Source: Zhengitettix transpicula
Lineage: Eukaryota > Arthropoda > Insecta > Orthoptera > Tetrigidae
Length of the DNA stretch: 64,000 bases
Direction of reading: 5' to 3'
NCBI GenBank assembly: GCA_037074705.1
Contig: CM073590.1
Coordinates: 185,660,746 to 185,724,745, forward strand
Shown here piece by piece: positions 9,957 to 18,240 of this stretch (position 1 is its first letter; every line of letters starts with the position of its first letter). The translations under genes were made by a program, and so were the position numbers. The notes under the pieces were generated by a model. The model saw only the letters and a list, made by a program, of their open reading frames with translations, did no database searches and was not told where the DNA came from.

Positions 9957-12651
9957 CAAATAAGGATAAGTGACAAGGTCCAATTGATTACCTCATGTGG
10001 ATAGGAAAGAGGTTAGCTGGTAAGATGATCAGTTCTACTCTCCTGAAGAAGGCAGCCTACCTCTAAAAAATTTGTCAATTACTGGGTCCATACCTGGCAA
10101 CTCCAACTATAGAGATATTTCAACCTCTCCCTGTCCCTTTATTCTGTAGAATTTAATTATTTAGATAATGACATATTACCATTGCTTGATACATATGAAT
10201 GAAAATGTGACAAGGTCAAATTAAATAATACATATGGATAAGAAAGAGAGACAGATACAGCTAACTTAACTAAAATCAACAAACAGTTGGTCCAGTCAGG
10301 ATGTGCAGTAATAATAAAGTTTTATATTTGAGACCCCAAGCCACCTTCATCAGGTTAGTACATATGTATTACATGCCAGCTGGCACACAGTTCAGACCCT
10401 CTCTCCTGACAAAGGGGGCTCAGACTCTTGAAAATTTGTAGTATTCTTCTGCCAGTCTGGACCAACTATTGATATCAGGTAAGGTGACATTGCTGTCTTG
10501 CTTTCCTATCTAAATGTCTTACTTATATATATAACACTTGAGGTAAATGTGATGAGATCAGTTTAAATATGGACTGATAAAGGAAGAAACAAGAATGTTG
10601 CAGAAAGTGGCTGCAAAAAACATTTTGAGCAAACAGGAAGCTAACCTTGTGGAGTATATGTTAAAGACACCTAATGTGAAAGAAAAGTAGAAGAAGGCAG
10701 TAATCACAATACATATTTCAGATTCTTAGAATTGTTTGATTTAGCAAATATTATGATCTGAATACGTTTGCCTAGGTATGAGAGGAGTCCCTAGACTATA
10801 AACTAAAGCAAAGAACTCAAACATTATATATTAATAAATCTGCTTTAGAGTTCACACAGTTCATAAATGATGTTAAATGTAGACAGGGGGAAAGGAATAG
10901 GCAAGTCTATATAAACTCAAAATAAAATTAGTGACTTTCCCAATTTGATTTCTTTAAATTTGTGTTGTCAGACATTTTAAAATTCATAACATGCTTCCTA
11001 CAAAAAATTTATGAGCCAGAAGAATAAGATGATTTTATCCCTTTTAGTAAACAAGAACTATTTAAAAACATACTGGTTATATGTTTAAATTAAAAATTAA
11101 TCACAGACATGAAAGAGAATTCATTATCAGAAAGTGCATATCAGTGACTTTCAACAAATTAGAAATAATTTTTTTTAAAAAAAAGTTAAATATGCTGGCA
11201 ATTAAATAGTTTGTTACAAAAATCCGTGGAAAAGTTCAAAAGAAATTGCATTTCAGAAAATGGTCATAGCTTCCTAAAGTAATGTGCTTACTTAATTATT
11301 TATACTAAGAAGAAACTAATACTGATGTGCAATAAGCAGATGACACAAAGCATAGATACAAAATGTTCATATCACCAAAAAGTAAAGTTTTCCAAGTACT
11401 TCAAGCAATTTAAAATAGAAATTCAACCTGTGAAAAACCTAAGTCATGTATCAGGTGATTCTGCCCACATATGAACCTACAATTCATTTTAAAGTAACAA
11501 TATTGTTAAAATAAAATGATCCAAAGACATTTAATTAAGAGTTAAGTTAGTAAAACTGAATTGTTATAATAATTTATTTATTGATGTTAAGATATCATAA
11601 TAGTTAAAGATATAATTTATTTACAATCTTAATTTTAAATGTTATTAAAATCAAAATGTTCCTTTGATTGATTTAAGTCCAAAGAGCATATTATGAAAAG
11701 TGTTAACGCCACTACAAAAATTTGTAAAAAAACTTATTTTTACAATATTTGAGGAATCTGAAAACAAAAGACTAGAATGGAATTTTTACAATCAAATTTA
11801 ACCAAGTCCATATGAAGCCAAAGAAATATGTTGTTCAGAGGTTACCATACTTCAGATGTCAATAACTTCAATTTCAGGATTATTTTTCACTTGTGAAATT
11901 GAGACGAGAACAAGACAAAAATGTATGCTGACATGACTATATGATTATCCTGAAAATTTACCATAACTTATTAACCAACTGAAGCATATATATATATTTA
12001 ATTTATATAGATATATTAAGAATATGCTTTTATATCCAACATTCTAGCTTGTTCTCACGACTCCCTAAAATGTAACAGAAAATAGCTAATGGTTTCCCCT
12101 GTCATTTTAATAGCATCCTTTGTTTAAAATTTATAAGTAATTAAAGATTCTACGTGGCTACTTGTCAATATACTATATTGTATCAAAATTAAGTGAATAA
12201 TGCAAGATTTTCAGACTGGGCAATAAAATTTGAAGTTTAATTAATTTCATAACTTGGTTTATGGAACTATTCATTCTTATAGCATAGTTATTGGTAATCA
12301 TATGATAGAACACTTTAATTAATTTAGTATCAAATCAAATTACATGAGTGTAAAGGTTTAGTTTTAAAAGAAACCTTACCGTCCTGGTGAATGGAACGCT
12401 CTGTTACAGTTCCTGTAGTTGTGATGTCAATCATATCATCATCAGAGCTTACTGACACAGATCGAAATTGCTGCCCGTTCACGAGCTAAATAAAAATTTA
12501 CGGCATTCGTTAAAATTAATTCCAATAGATTATGCAATACCTAATAAGTACATAAATCTGTAATATTTGTTACCTGATCGTCAACTGCATGATATGATGT
12601 AGGAAAACTCATAGGTATCGATGCATTGCCTCTCAGCGGGGCCTTTTCCAT
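702..12651 (-). CDS. ClC-c: CLC-3/4/5-type chloride/proton exchanger, 5' part of gene (partial)
   Basis: This is the N-terminal part of an intracellular CLC 2Cl-/H+ exchanger. In the CLCN3/4/5 and insect ClC-c group such proteins acidify and load chloride into endosomes and lysosomes. Seven coding exons join in frame on the minus strand: 12651-12574, 12485-12380, 5874-5848, 4500-4474, 1603-1254, 1092-931 and 849-702. Counting both microexons in their 27-nt form gives 299 codons before the window ends. Residues about 91-101 hold the conserved YDDFHTIDW block, 135-156 the first hydrophobic helix, 245-250 the filter motif GSGIPE, and 287-291 GKEGP with the external gating glutamate at 289, so exchanger activity is expected. 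The motif [18 protein letters not shown] (about 165-182) is typical of the CLC-3 branch. The proton glutamate, remaining helices and CBS domains lie beyond the left edge. The introns are loaded with foldback and LTR-like repeats. Confidence 0.93.
931..1092 (-). CDS. ClC-c: ClC-c exon with GSGIPE filter motif
   Basis: The exon is exactly 54 codons and in phase 0 at both ends (TTTCAG acceptor, GAG|GTATGAG donor). It encodes a membrane helix and the invariant [13 protein letters not shown] block of eukaryotic CLC proteins, the first chloride-selectivity element. Confidence 0.96.
1254..1603 (-). CDS. ClC-c: ClC-c exon with first transmembrane helix
   Basis: The exon is 350 nt, entering in phase 1 and leaving in phase 0 at CTCAG|GTAAA. 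It encodes the acidic run [10 protein letters not shown], the YDDFHTIDW block, a basic [10 protein letters not shown] patch, the first hydrophobic helix ([20 protein letters not shown]) and the cysteine-containing lumenal loop REQCCW...[13 protein letters not shown] second AG six bases into the exon gives an alternative in-frame acceptor at 1597. Confidence 0.93.
1604..3012. other. ClC-c intron, no recognised element
   Basis: AT-rich intronic sequence with scattered short A/T runs. I see no open frame of credible composition and no repeat termini before the foldback at about 3.01 kb. Confidence 0.6.
3013..3302. mobile_element. Foldback element F1 (inverted arms of about 100 bp)
   Basis: The left arm (3013-3110, with AACAGTTGGTCCAGTCAGG) is the imperfect reverse complement of the right arm (about 3180-3302). 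The centre carries facing copies of the CTCAGG hairpin motif. F1 is related to the foldbacks at 5260-5610 and 10201-10530 through the shared AACAGTTGG segment and the arm termini. Confidence 0.7.
3316..4189 (-). pseudogene. pogo/Tigger-like DNA transposon relic with transposase remnant
   Basis: The left end reads CAGTAAAACCTCGTTAATAC next to a TA dinucleotide. The right end, reversed, gives CAAAGTAAAAACCCCTTAAC, also beside TA. These match each other and the CAGTnnAACC type of pogo/Tigger terminal repeat. On the minus strand 4037-3852 is open and includes LEKSWRHKD and TSLDEWNIL. After a frameshift it continues with [19 protein letters not shown] to a stop near 3792. Both match the expected C-terminal region of Tigger/jerky-type transposases. 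The catalytic DDE core is not visible, so the copy is dead and internally deleted. Confidence 0.65.
4474..4500 (-). CDS. ClC-c: ClC-c microexon B (27 nt)
   Basis: A T-rich tract ending TTTAAAG precedes 27 nt that end CTTCAG|GTAAGT, a near-consensus donor. In phase 1 it reads GVTFGGTSG, another glycine-rich cassette of nine codons. It can be included or skipped without disturbing the reading frame, so it is a candidate cassette exon. No similarity evidence beyond frame and splice quality is available. Confidence 0.65.
5260..5610. mobile_element. Foldback element F2
   Basis: The left arm (GACAAGGTCAAATTGATTAA, then GGATAGGAAAGAGAGA) pairs with the reversed right arm (TCTCTCTTTCCTGTTCAAAT, then CATTTTCCTTAAG). 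The centre has CTGACGA, a short GGAC-TCAG-GTCC hairpin, then TTGAATATTT. TA-rich sequence abuts both ends. No coding region is seen. It is probably non-autonomous. Confidence 0.75.
5848..5874 (-). CDS. ClC-c: ClC-c microexon A (27 nt, tandem acceptors)
   Basis: On the minus strand a long pyrimidine tract leads into three successive AG acceptors (AAG TAG CAG), then 27 nt and a GAG|GTAAG donor. The exon enters and leaves in phase 1 and encodes a Gly/Ser-rich peptide ([10 protein letters not shown] with the borrowed bases). Using the earlier AGs would lengthen it to 30 or 33 nt, still in frame and stop-free. It was found by splice-site reading only, and its inclusion in mRNA is inferred. Confidence 0.65.
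6660..6721. repeat. (GT)n(TA)n microsatellite
   Basis: A short GT run is followed by about 22 TA units directly at the left end of the Penelope-like element. TA runs border most retroelements in this window. Confidence 0.95.
7157..7836 (-). pseudogene. Penelope-like GIY-YIG endonuclease, frameshifted
   Basis: This is the C-terminal part of a Penelope-like polyprotein. The frame from 7836 encodes [20 protein letters not shown] and [14 protein letters not shown], the conserved RT-to-endonuclease linker. The downstream frame ending at 7157 encodes the CxxC-type segment [12 protein letters not shown], then the GIY-YIG-like block [20 protein letters not shown] with RERIANHRS, and ends near the acidic [11 protein letters not shown]. 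The two parts lie in different frames. The break coincides with a (GGGT)n tetranucleotide run at 7579-7604, so slippage there probably caused the frameshift. In the family the endonuclease cuts target DNA to prime reverse transcription. This copy could not make a continuous protein. Confidence 0.85.
7579..7604. repeat. (GGGT)n microsatellite inside PLE coding region
   Basis: About six GGGT units are read on the minus strand as Pro/Thr/His codons (HPPTHPP). The reading frames before and after this run differ. Confidence 0.95.
8720..8889. mobile_element. Right half of a foldback element (F3)
   Basis: The half matches F2 and F4: CTAGCTGGCACACAGTTCA, CCTGACAAAGG, then CTCTCTTTCCTATCC and GACCTTGTCACATTTTCCTT. 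It ends in a short TA run where the LTR-like element at 8890 begins. Its left arm is absent, or is the half found at 9955. Confidence 0.65.
8890..9902 (+). mobile_element. LTR-like element L1 (type B)
   Basis: It begins TGTGGAAATTAAAAGG after a TA run and ends ATGTAATTACTAC before a 52-bp TA run. Start, GTTAGCGGCATAAAACACAC and tail match L4 (in reverse) and L8. It sits between the two half-foldbacks at 8720 and 9955. No coding sequence is seen. I read it as a solo LTR whose terminal CA has decayed. Confidence 0.65.
9903..9954. repeat. (TA)26 microsatellite
   Basis: An uninterrupted TA run at the 3' boundary of LTR-like element L1. Confidence 0.97.
9955..10130. mobile_element. Left half of a foldback element
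   Basis: It begins TCAAATAAGG and continues GACAAGGTCCAATTGATTA and GGATAGGAAAGAGG, matching the left arm of F2. It includes CTCCTGAAGAAGGCAGCC but lacks the right arm. Confidence 0.6.
10201..10530. mobile_element. Foldback element F4
   Basis: The left arm (GTGACAAGGTCAAATTAAAT, GATAAGAAAGAGAGACAG, AACAGTTGGTCCAGTCAGG) pairs with the reversed right arm (CTGTCTTGCTTTCCTATC, CCAGTCTGGACCAACTATTG). The centre shares CAGCTGGCACACAGTTCAGA and CTGACAAAGGGGGCTCAG with F2 and F3. It lies in the long ClC-c intron. Confidence 0.75.
10531..12379. other. ClC-c intron, no recognised element
   Basis: This AT-rich intronic sequence adjoins exon 2. I saw no coding pattern, inverted arms or repeat termini that could be supported. 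Confidence 0.55.
12380..12485 (-). CDS. ClC-c: ClC-c coding exon 2
   Basis: An acceptor TTTAG precedes 106 nt that end at a GACG|GTAAG donor, leaving phase 1. The encoded cytosolic segment is acidic and rich in Ser and Thr ([21 protein letters not shown]), as expected for the variable N-terminus of this family. Confidence 0.85.
12574..12651 (-). CDS. ClC-c: ClC-c coding exon 1 with start codon
   Basis: The ATG at 12651 opens 26 codons ([14 protein letters not shown]...VDDQ) that end exactly at a CAG|GTAA donor. The next exon continues in phase 0. A possible 5'UTR splice acceptor (CTATAG after a T-rich run) lies about 20 bases upstream of the ATG, so the first transcribed exon may be further right. 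No conserved protein identity supports the start by itself. It is chosen because it is the only ATG in this open frame that splices cleanly. Confidence 0.8.
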
Positions 12652-13522
12652 GGTTTCGTATTCAAAAAGAACTATAGAAGCAATAAAAACGTGATTAATA
12701 TTTACAAATAGAAAAACAGCTTAATGAACTGTCATGGCGATAACAAAAATGCAGACGACAAAATTTATATCCAGTTTTATACTTTCATACAACCACTCAC
12801 CATGTTTATATTACACGAATGATCTCTAAGTGCACAGTAATAGTTTGATATTCAAAATAATTTCTTACAGCTCGTTCTAAAAAGTTGTGCGCACTAGATT
12901 ACTTCCATTACTAGACGTTCCCTACCGTCATTATCATATGTTCCACTTAGTCAAGCTAGTAACTCAAATGAGTAAAACTATTTACTATAAGCAATATTGT
13001 AGCTTTATATCAATTAAATTAAAATTATATAAATGAAAAAATTATTAAATTTACGATGAACTCGTATATAAGTGTCGAAATAGTATAATTCTATTACAGT
13101 AGTTTTTCCGCGCAGATATGTTTTTGTTTCCAGAACTGTTTCGTTAAATAAATTATCGACATCTCTGATCGGTGTGGCTGTCTTTACGGCGAGGATTAAA
13201 CAACACGATTTACTTTCAAATATAATTCAGTTTCTTAGAATTGAACATTTTACAACAAAATAAATAAGGTTTTTCAATTAAGAGTTATATAAGAGGTTTG
13301 CCACATTCGGCGTTTATAAGTACAAGTATAATAAAAAGACAATTTCGTAAATTTTGAAAACTATTGTGTTTTATAAAATTTATATAAAACGTAGCTTTAT
13401 TTTAAATTACAGCTACATACTCCTTTAAAGGAAGCTCATTAATTCGCAAATTGTGCAATGAAAATAATCATAATGTATGACCTTATGTTTTCCTGGTAAT
13501 TTTCTGAATTACATAATTCTTG
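12652..13522. other. ClC-c upstream region
   Basis: This holds the presumed promoter and 5'UTR of the minus-strand ClC-c gene. No TATA box at a sensible distance and no clear initiator could be picked out. A 5'UTR intron cannot be excluded. Confidence 0.45.
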
Positions 13523-13530
13523 TAGTAATT

Positions 13531-13677
13531 CAGTGGCGTAGCGTGGCGGGAACAACCCGCCCCGGGCGCCACTTATTGGGAGCGGCAAAATTTGAGAATT
13601 TTTGTAAATTTTCGATTTGAAAACCTAACGAAGGGGGCAATAATTTGTCCTACACACTGGGCGACTAAAATCCACTG
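13531..13677. mobile_element. hAT-type MITE with 7/8-bp target duplication
   Basis: The element begins CAGTGGCGTAGCGTGGCGGG and ends AAAATCCACTG, so the outer six bases are inverted (CAGTGG/CCACTG). Flanks are TAGTAATT on the left and TAGTAATG on the right, an 8-bp duplication with one change. At 147 bp with no coding capacity it is a miniature non-autonomous hAT element. Confidence 0.8.
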
Positions 13678-13778
13678 TAGTAATGTTCAACAATTGAATA
13701 ATGATTATTGGTTAAATGAACGAAACTAACATTAATTCTTAGTCTTAGTCACCTTACATTTTAAATTCTGATAAGGAA

Positions 13779-14381
13779 CACTGGCGTAGCGTGGGTTTCT
13801 GCCGCCCGCGGCGGAAGCCAAATTCACCACCCCCTTACTTAGCTATTTAAATCCAAAATGCTCAAAAATTTACATAAATTCTCAAATTTTGCTGTCCACA
13901 AAAAGTTCCATCCTGTCCGGTAGCCCCTCACCGCCCCCGCCACGTTATGTTCCCCACCAGAATACCCTAATCCAATTACTATAGGTACAAAGATTTTGGT
14001 TATCTTACTCATAAAATTGACCGTTTAGTATAAAAAAAATACTGCTAATTAGCAGGTAAACAAAAATAAAAATTGTAATACAAGAGTCGAACAAGTAGAC
14101 CAATAGGTTTATATTTTACATACAATTTTTCGACAAAGTTCGATATTTAACATTCACAACACCTACTTAAAGAAAATCATGAAATGTAGCAGGTTAATTG
14201 AGCCAATGTGAATTGGACAACTGATGTTGCAGATGTTCTAAACAATGTTGAACTAGAATATTTGCCGAAACAATTCGAGCACAAAATAAAATAAAACACG
14301 GGGAATCACCGCAAGGGAAGTAGATAGTACAGACGGTGTTCCAATCGCTAGAGCGCCCCCAACGCCCACGCTACGCCGATG
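13779..14381. mobile_element. hAT-related MITE cluster, boundaries ambiguous
   Basis: A second terminus CACTGGCGTAGCGTGGG starts at 13779. Its interior (AAATTCTCAAATTTTGC) is the reverse complement of the interior of the 13531 MITE. A third terminus, reversed, reads CATCGGCGTAGCGTGGGCG and ends at 14381. Flanks AAGGAACA (13773-13780) and AACGAACA (14382-14389) match at 7 of 8 positions, which supports one roughly 600-bp insertion. An internal decayed terminus near 13968 suggests instead two nested elements. Confidence 0.5.
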
Positions 14382-14389
14382 AACGAACA

Positions 14390-16045
14390 AATAAATAAAA
14401 AGCATACTTTGTATAAGGAGGTAACAATTTTATATTAAAAAAAATTGAAGTTCCTTAATGTTTTCACTTAAAATTTATTCAAATTTAAACATTTAGAACA
14501 TCCACAATTATTTTTTTGTTCATGATATCACGTCTGCAGAATTCCCTAAACCACTGGGAGAAAAGTTACGTGAAATTTTAACATGTATTATATCTAACTT
14601 TTAATCTTTCAGAATAAATATTATGACTGTTGACCGTTTTCTACGAATTTAATATGTCAAACATTGTTTAAATTAAAAAAAAAGTAGTTATGAGATATTA
14701 CAAAATAGAAAACAAATTTTTACTTTTTTAAGCACAGCTTTCACATGGCTCTTAATTAAAATATAAAGGCATATATATAAATTTTTCGACAAATGTATGT
14801 ACGTGTAAATTAATGTACATTAAAAAGCAAGAGTTTCAGATTATGTGAGCTGAGTCAGAATGGTTCTGAAACAAAACATGATGCTAATGCAGGAACTGTG
14901 CATTTAGCTAAAAATATTAGAATATTAATTGCTGTTCTATTAACAGGTTCGACTGAGATTGATACTTTCACACGGCATGAAAGGCAAAAGATGTGTGATA
15001 AATGCTGTTGCGCTGTGCAAGTTAAATGAATTGGCAATATTGCAGAAAAAAAGAAAAATATACATTAAATACTCAATTTGATTAATGTCATTCACCCAGT
15101 ATACAAATAGCACATGAAATTAAATACTTTCGCAGGAGTCACAATATTCTTTGACAGGTCTCTATAAAAGCTCATCAGTAGCGGTTGTCAAGTATTCTCT
15201 TTTATTTTCACTGGTAGATGGTAATTATTGCTTTTAATAAAAATGAGCTGGTAAAACATGATTAGGACAATATATGAAACAATGTGATAACTTAAATCTA
15301 CTTTTAGCACTTTTCAACTTCCTTTTTTTTATAACTGAAATTGACTAAAAAAAAGGTTTCTTGGTTTCCATATATAGTTAAATGTTTTTGTGTATCTTCA
15401 TCAAGTTTACATATATTTAAAACAAAATTAAGTTCTATTCCTTGAGTAACCTAATAATTAAAAATAATCCAACTAAAACTTAATTAACCTGGAAATAGTC
15501 ATTAATATTTTAGGTATAATAATTATTTGAGATTGTTTTCAAACTTTAAATATTAACACAACTGACTTAAAAGATTTGTTAACCAGAAAAAGTATTTTAT
15601 ATTAAATATGATATCTAATAATTTGTTATTTTCCATTTTGTAACTGGCTACTTTGATAAACAACATAATTCTAGTTTATAGGTCTGAAGAAATTATTCTG
15701 GCTCAGGATATTTATGTTGATATTTTCAACTTCATGTTGAAATGAATCACATAAATTTTTCTCTTTTATAAGTCTTTTACCTAAGAAAAAGAATTCATTT
15801 GAAACAATTAGGATAAAATATGAAAAAATAACTGACATTTATAACATAATAATTAAATTACCTTGAATCAAAAAATTCTTTATCAACAAAAAAAATTATA
15901 TATACTAATGGTTCATCCTTGTTTCAGGTTTAGTAATTTAATATATAAATCATACAACAAAATTTTGAAACAAGGGTTTGCTGCCTTGCCTGTTGCAACT
16001 GAAATGAAACTCATAGTCCACGAAACATTGGTATATTATATTAAT

Positions 16046-16102
<57 letters not shown>

Positions 16103-17085
16103 TTTATGTTCTTAGTACTACTAAATGTTAAGAGGAATGTAAAAATTTAATGATTCTATTATGTAGCAAATTTTTCCTAAATAAAAATTTATTATTATTA
16201 TTAAGTTTTTGTTCATGAACAATTTTCTGATTCAAGGTTATTTATTTATAATTTGGATAACAATTCCAGATTTTATAATTGATAGCTTTAAACATTACAT
16301 TTCTTGTTTACCACAGTTGTGCACAAATTAGTCAGACCGTTATGGAAGATAAAAAGTAAGGATTACAGCTGAGTAAAATCCAAGGTCTCAAGCAAATATA
16401 AGCAGTTGCTTAGCTTCATGAATACTGAAAATTGGTTTAATGGTTGCAACATGAATTTAAGTTAATAGGCTACTGATTTTACAAATATTGTATTTTTAAT
16501 TAATTTGATTTGGACACAGGGGTCAGTCTTGATTCTATTTTATATGCTAATGAATAATATTTTTAAGTCAAATCATTCATTGTGATAGAATCACATAAAT
16601 ATCATTAAGGTACTGTGAAATGAAATGGTGTAGTATGCTGGTAGGAAGTACTTTTTTCTTGTAACATGTTAACTTCTTATAGTTACAATCCAAAGAAACA
16701 CAAATGATTAATTAAAACCATAAGAATAACTATTTTTCATAAAAGAAAATAAGAAACTGCATTATAATTGAGTATTTTTGGTAGTTTAATTTTAATAGTA
16801 CACTTCAATCATTGGAACTGAGCATGAAAGGCAGAATTATAGTGATATAAAAAAAAATAGTAAAGATTTTTAAAAATATATTCCCAACAGTAATGTTAAT
16901 AGTGAATTATCTGATCACAAAGCTCAAATATAGAAATATAAAAACACCTGTTTTACATGAAAGACTAAATAGATAAAGAAGTAGGCAATTAACAGACCAA
17001 AGTAAACTTTTACTTGAAAAAGAAAATGGCTTGATATATTTACAGATAATTCAATAAACCATAAATTTAATAATAAGAAAGATAT
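14390..17085. other. Intergenic AT-rich DNA
   Basis: Apart from a TA microsatellite at 16.05 kb I see no gene or repeat terminus here. The short open frames have no recognisable protein character. Confidence 0.55.
16049..16098. repeat. (TA)n microsatellite
   Basis: About 25 uninterrupted AT units. No LTR-like terminus adjoins either side. Confidence 0.95.
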
Positions 17086-17089
17086 CCAA

Positions 17090-17175
17090 ATTCAGACAAA
17101 ATAAGTGTTTCATAAATAACACACAACGTTTACAGAAGCCTTGTTCCTTTCACAAGGTGCAGTAAAACACAAGAG
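17090..17175 (-). mobile_element. Penelope-type terminal fragment
   Basis: Reversed, it reads AAAGGAACAAGG, then AAACGTTGTGTG and TTATTTATGAAACAC. These match the conserved terminal block of the Penelope-like copy at 50.5 kb and the foldback at 62.6-62.9 kb. It is a short solitary remnant. Confidence 0.55.
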
Positions 17176-17934
17176 CCTAGAGGAACACCACAAAAGCTTT
17201 TGAGTTTTGTCAACTGAATTGTGCAAAAACAATTTGAAAAATTATATGTAAAAAAGAGTCATCCAACCAAATAAAAACTGGAATATAATGAAAAAGAGTC
17301 TAGTTGCAGAAATCAAATCAGTATTATATCCTTAAATAAAAGTAGTTATATTTATAAGGCAGTTGAATAAAAAATAAATAAAATTGCCAATATATCTTAA
17401 ACAATTTAATATTTCAAAAATGAATTATATCATAAATTTAAAAAATCATGACATTGTTGCAAACTGTAAGAATTCCTGTTATATTTCTTTGTGGATAAAC
17501 AATACTAATATTATATTAAACCTTTTTAAGTTAATATTAAATGTGGTTTGTTTAACTGGAAAAAGTGAACAATTTTTCCAAATTTGGAAGCAATAGAGGC
17601 AATGAGAAAATCAAAAGGTTTTTAATGTAATAATAATAAGATTAAAGATGAAACAACATAAAGGAAGAGAAAAAATAGAAAATAACTGTGAAGAAATTAT
17701 CAGACTACTCAGCATATAGGCCTATTTACATACTCAAGGTATTAAGATCACTTGAGATAAGACTATCTGTGGATGTTAGGTTTGGTAATTATTTCCATAG
17801 AAGAAATTAATATCATAGAAGAATTGATGTCATAGGAGAAATTAAGTTAGATAGCATAAGACAAAAAAATCATATCAACCAAGTTCCTTCACTGACAGTT
17901 CCAAAACATTGATTAAATCTAATAGATAAAATAG

Positions 17935-18240
17935 ACTGTGTGTGTGTGTTAGTGTGTATGTATGTTCCGCATACAAATCTACAACCGTGGAGCTAATTAA
18001 ACCAAATTTCGTACACGTGTGCCTTTCAAACGGAAACAAAAACTGTGGAGGTAAGACACGACTACCACTCTTAGGGACTGGGATGACTGGGTTTGAAAAT
18101 TTCAAACATCTTAAAATGGCCGATATTTGCGTTAAATTAATACTTTTCGGTGTCAATGTGAATGATAGTTTCTCCCGAAATAGTTTTCTATAATTTCAAC
18201 CCTTTTCGACATGGGAGGTGAGTATCCTTAAGGGTCGGGG
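17935..18240. mobile_element. Probable degenerate repeat beginning with (GT)n
   Basis: A GT-rich start leads into GTATGTATGTTCCGCATAC and ACAACCGTGGAGCTAATTAA. I associate this arrangement with dispersed arthropod repeats, but I cannot assign a class, and no second copy is evident in this window. Confidence 0.3.

Noticed and set aside
16049..16098. Frame coding for long Tyr/Ile repeats
   Set aside because: It is a translation of the TA microsatellite.
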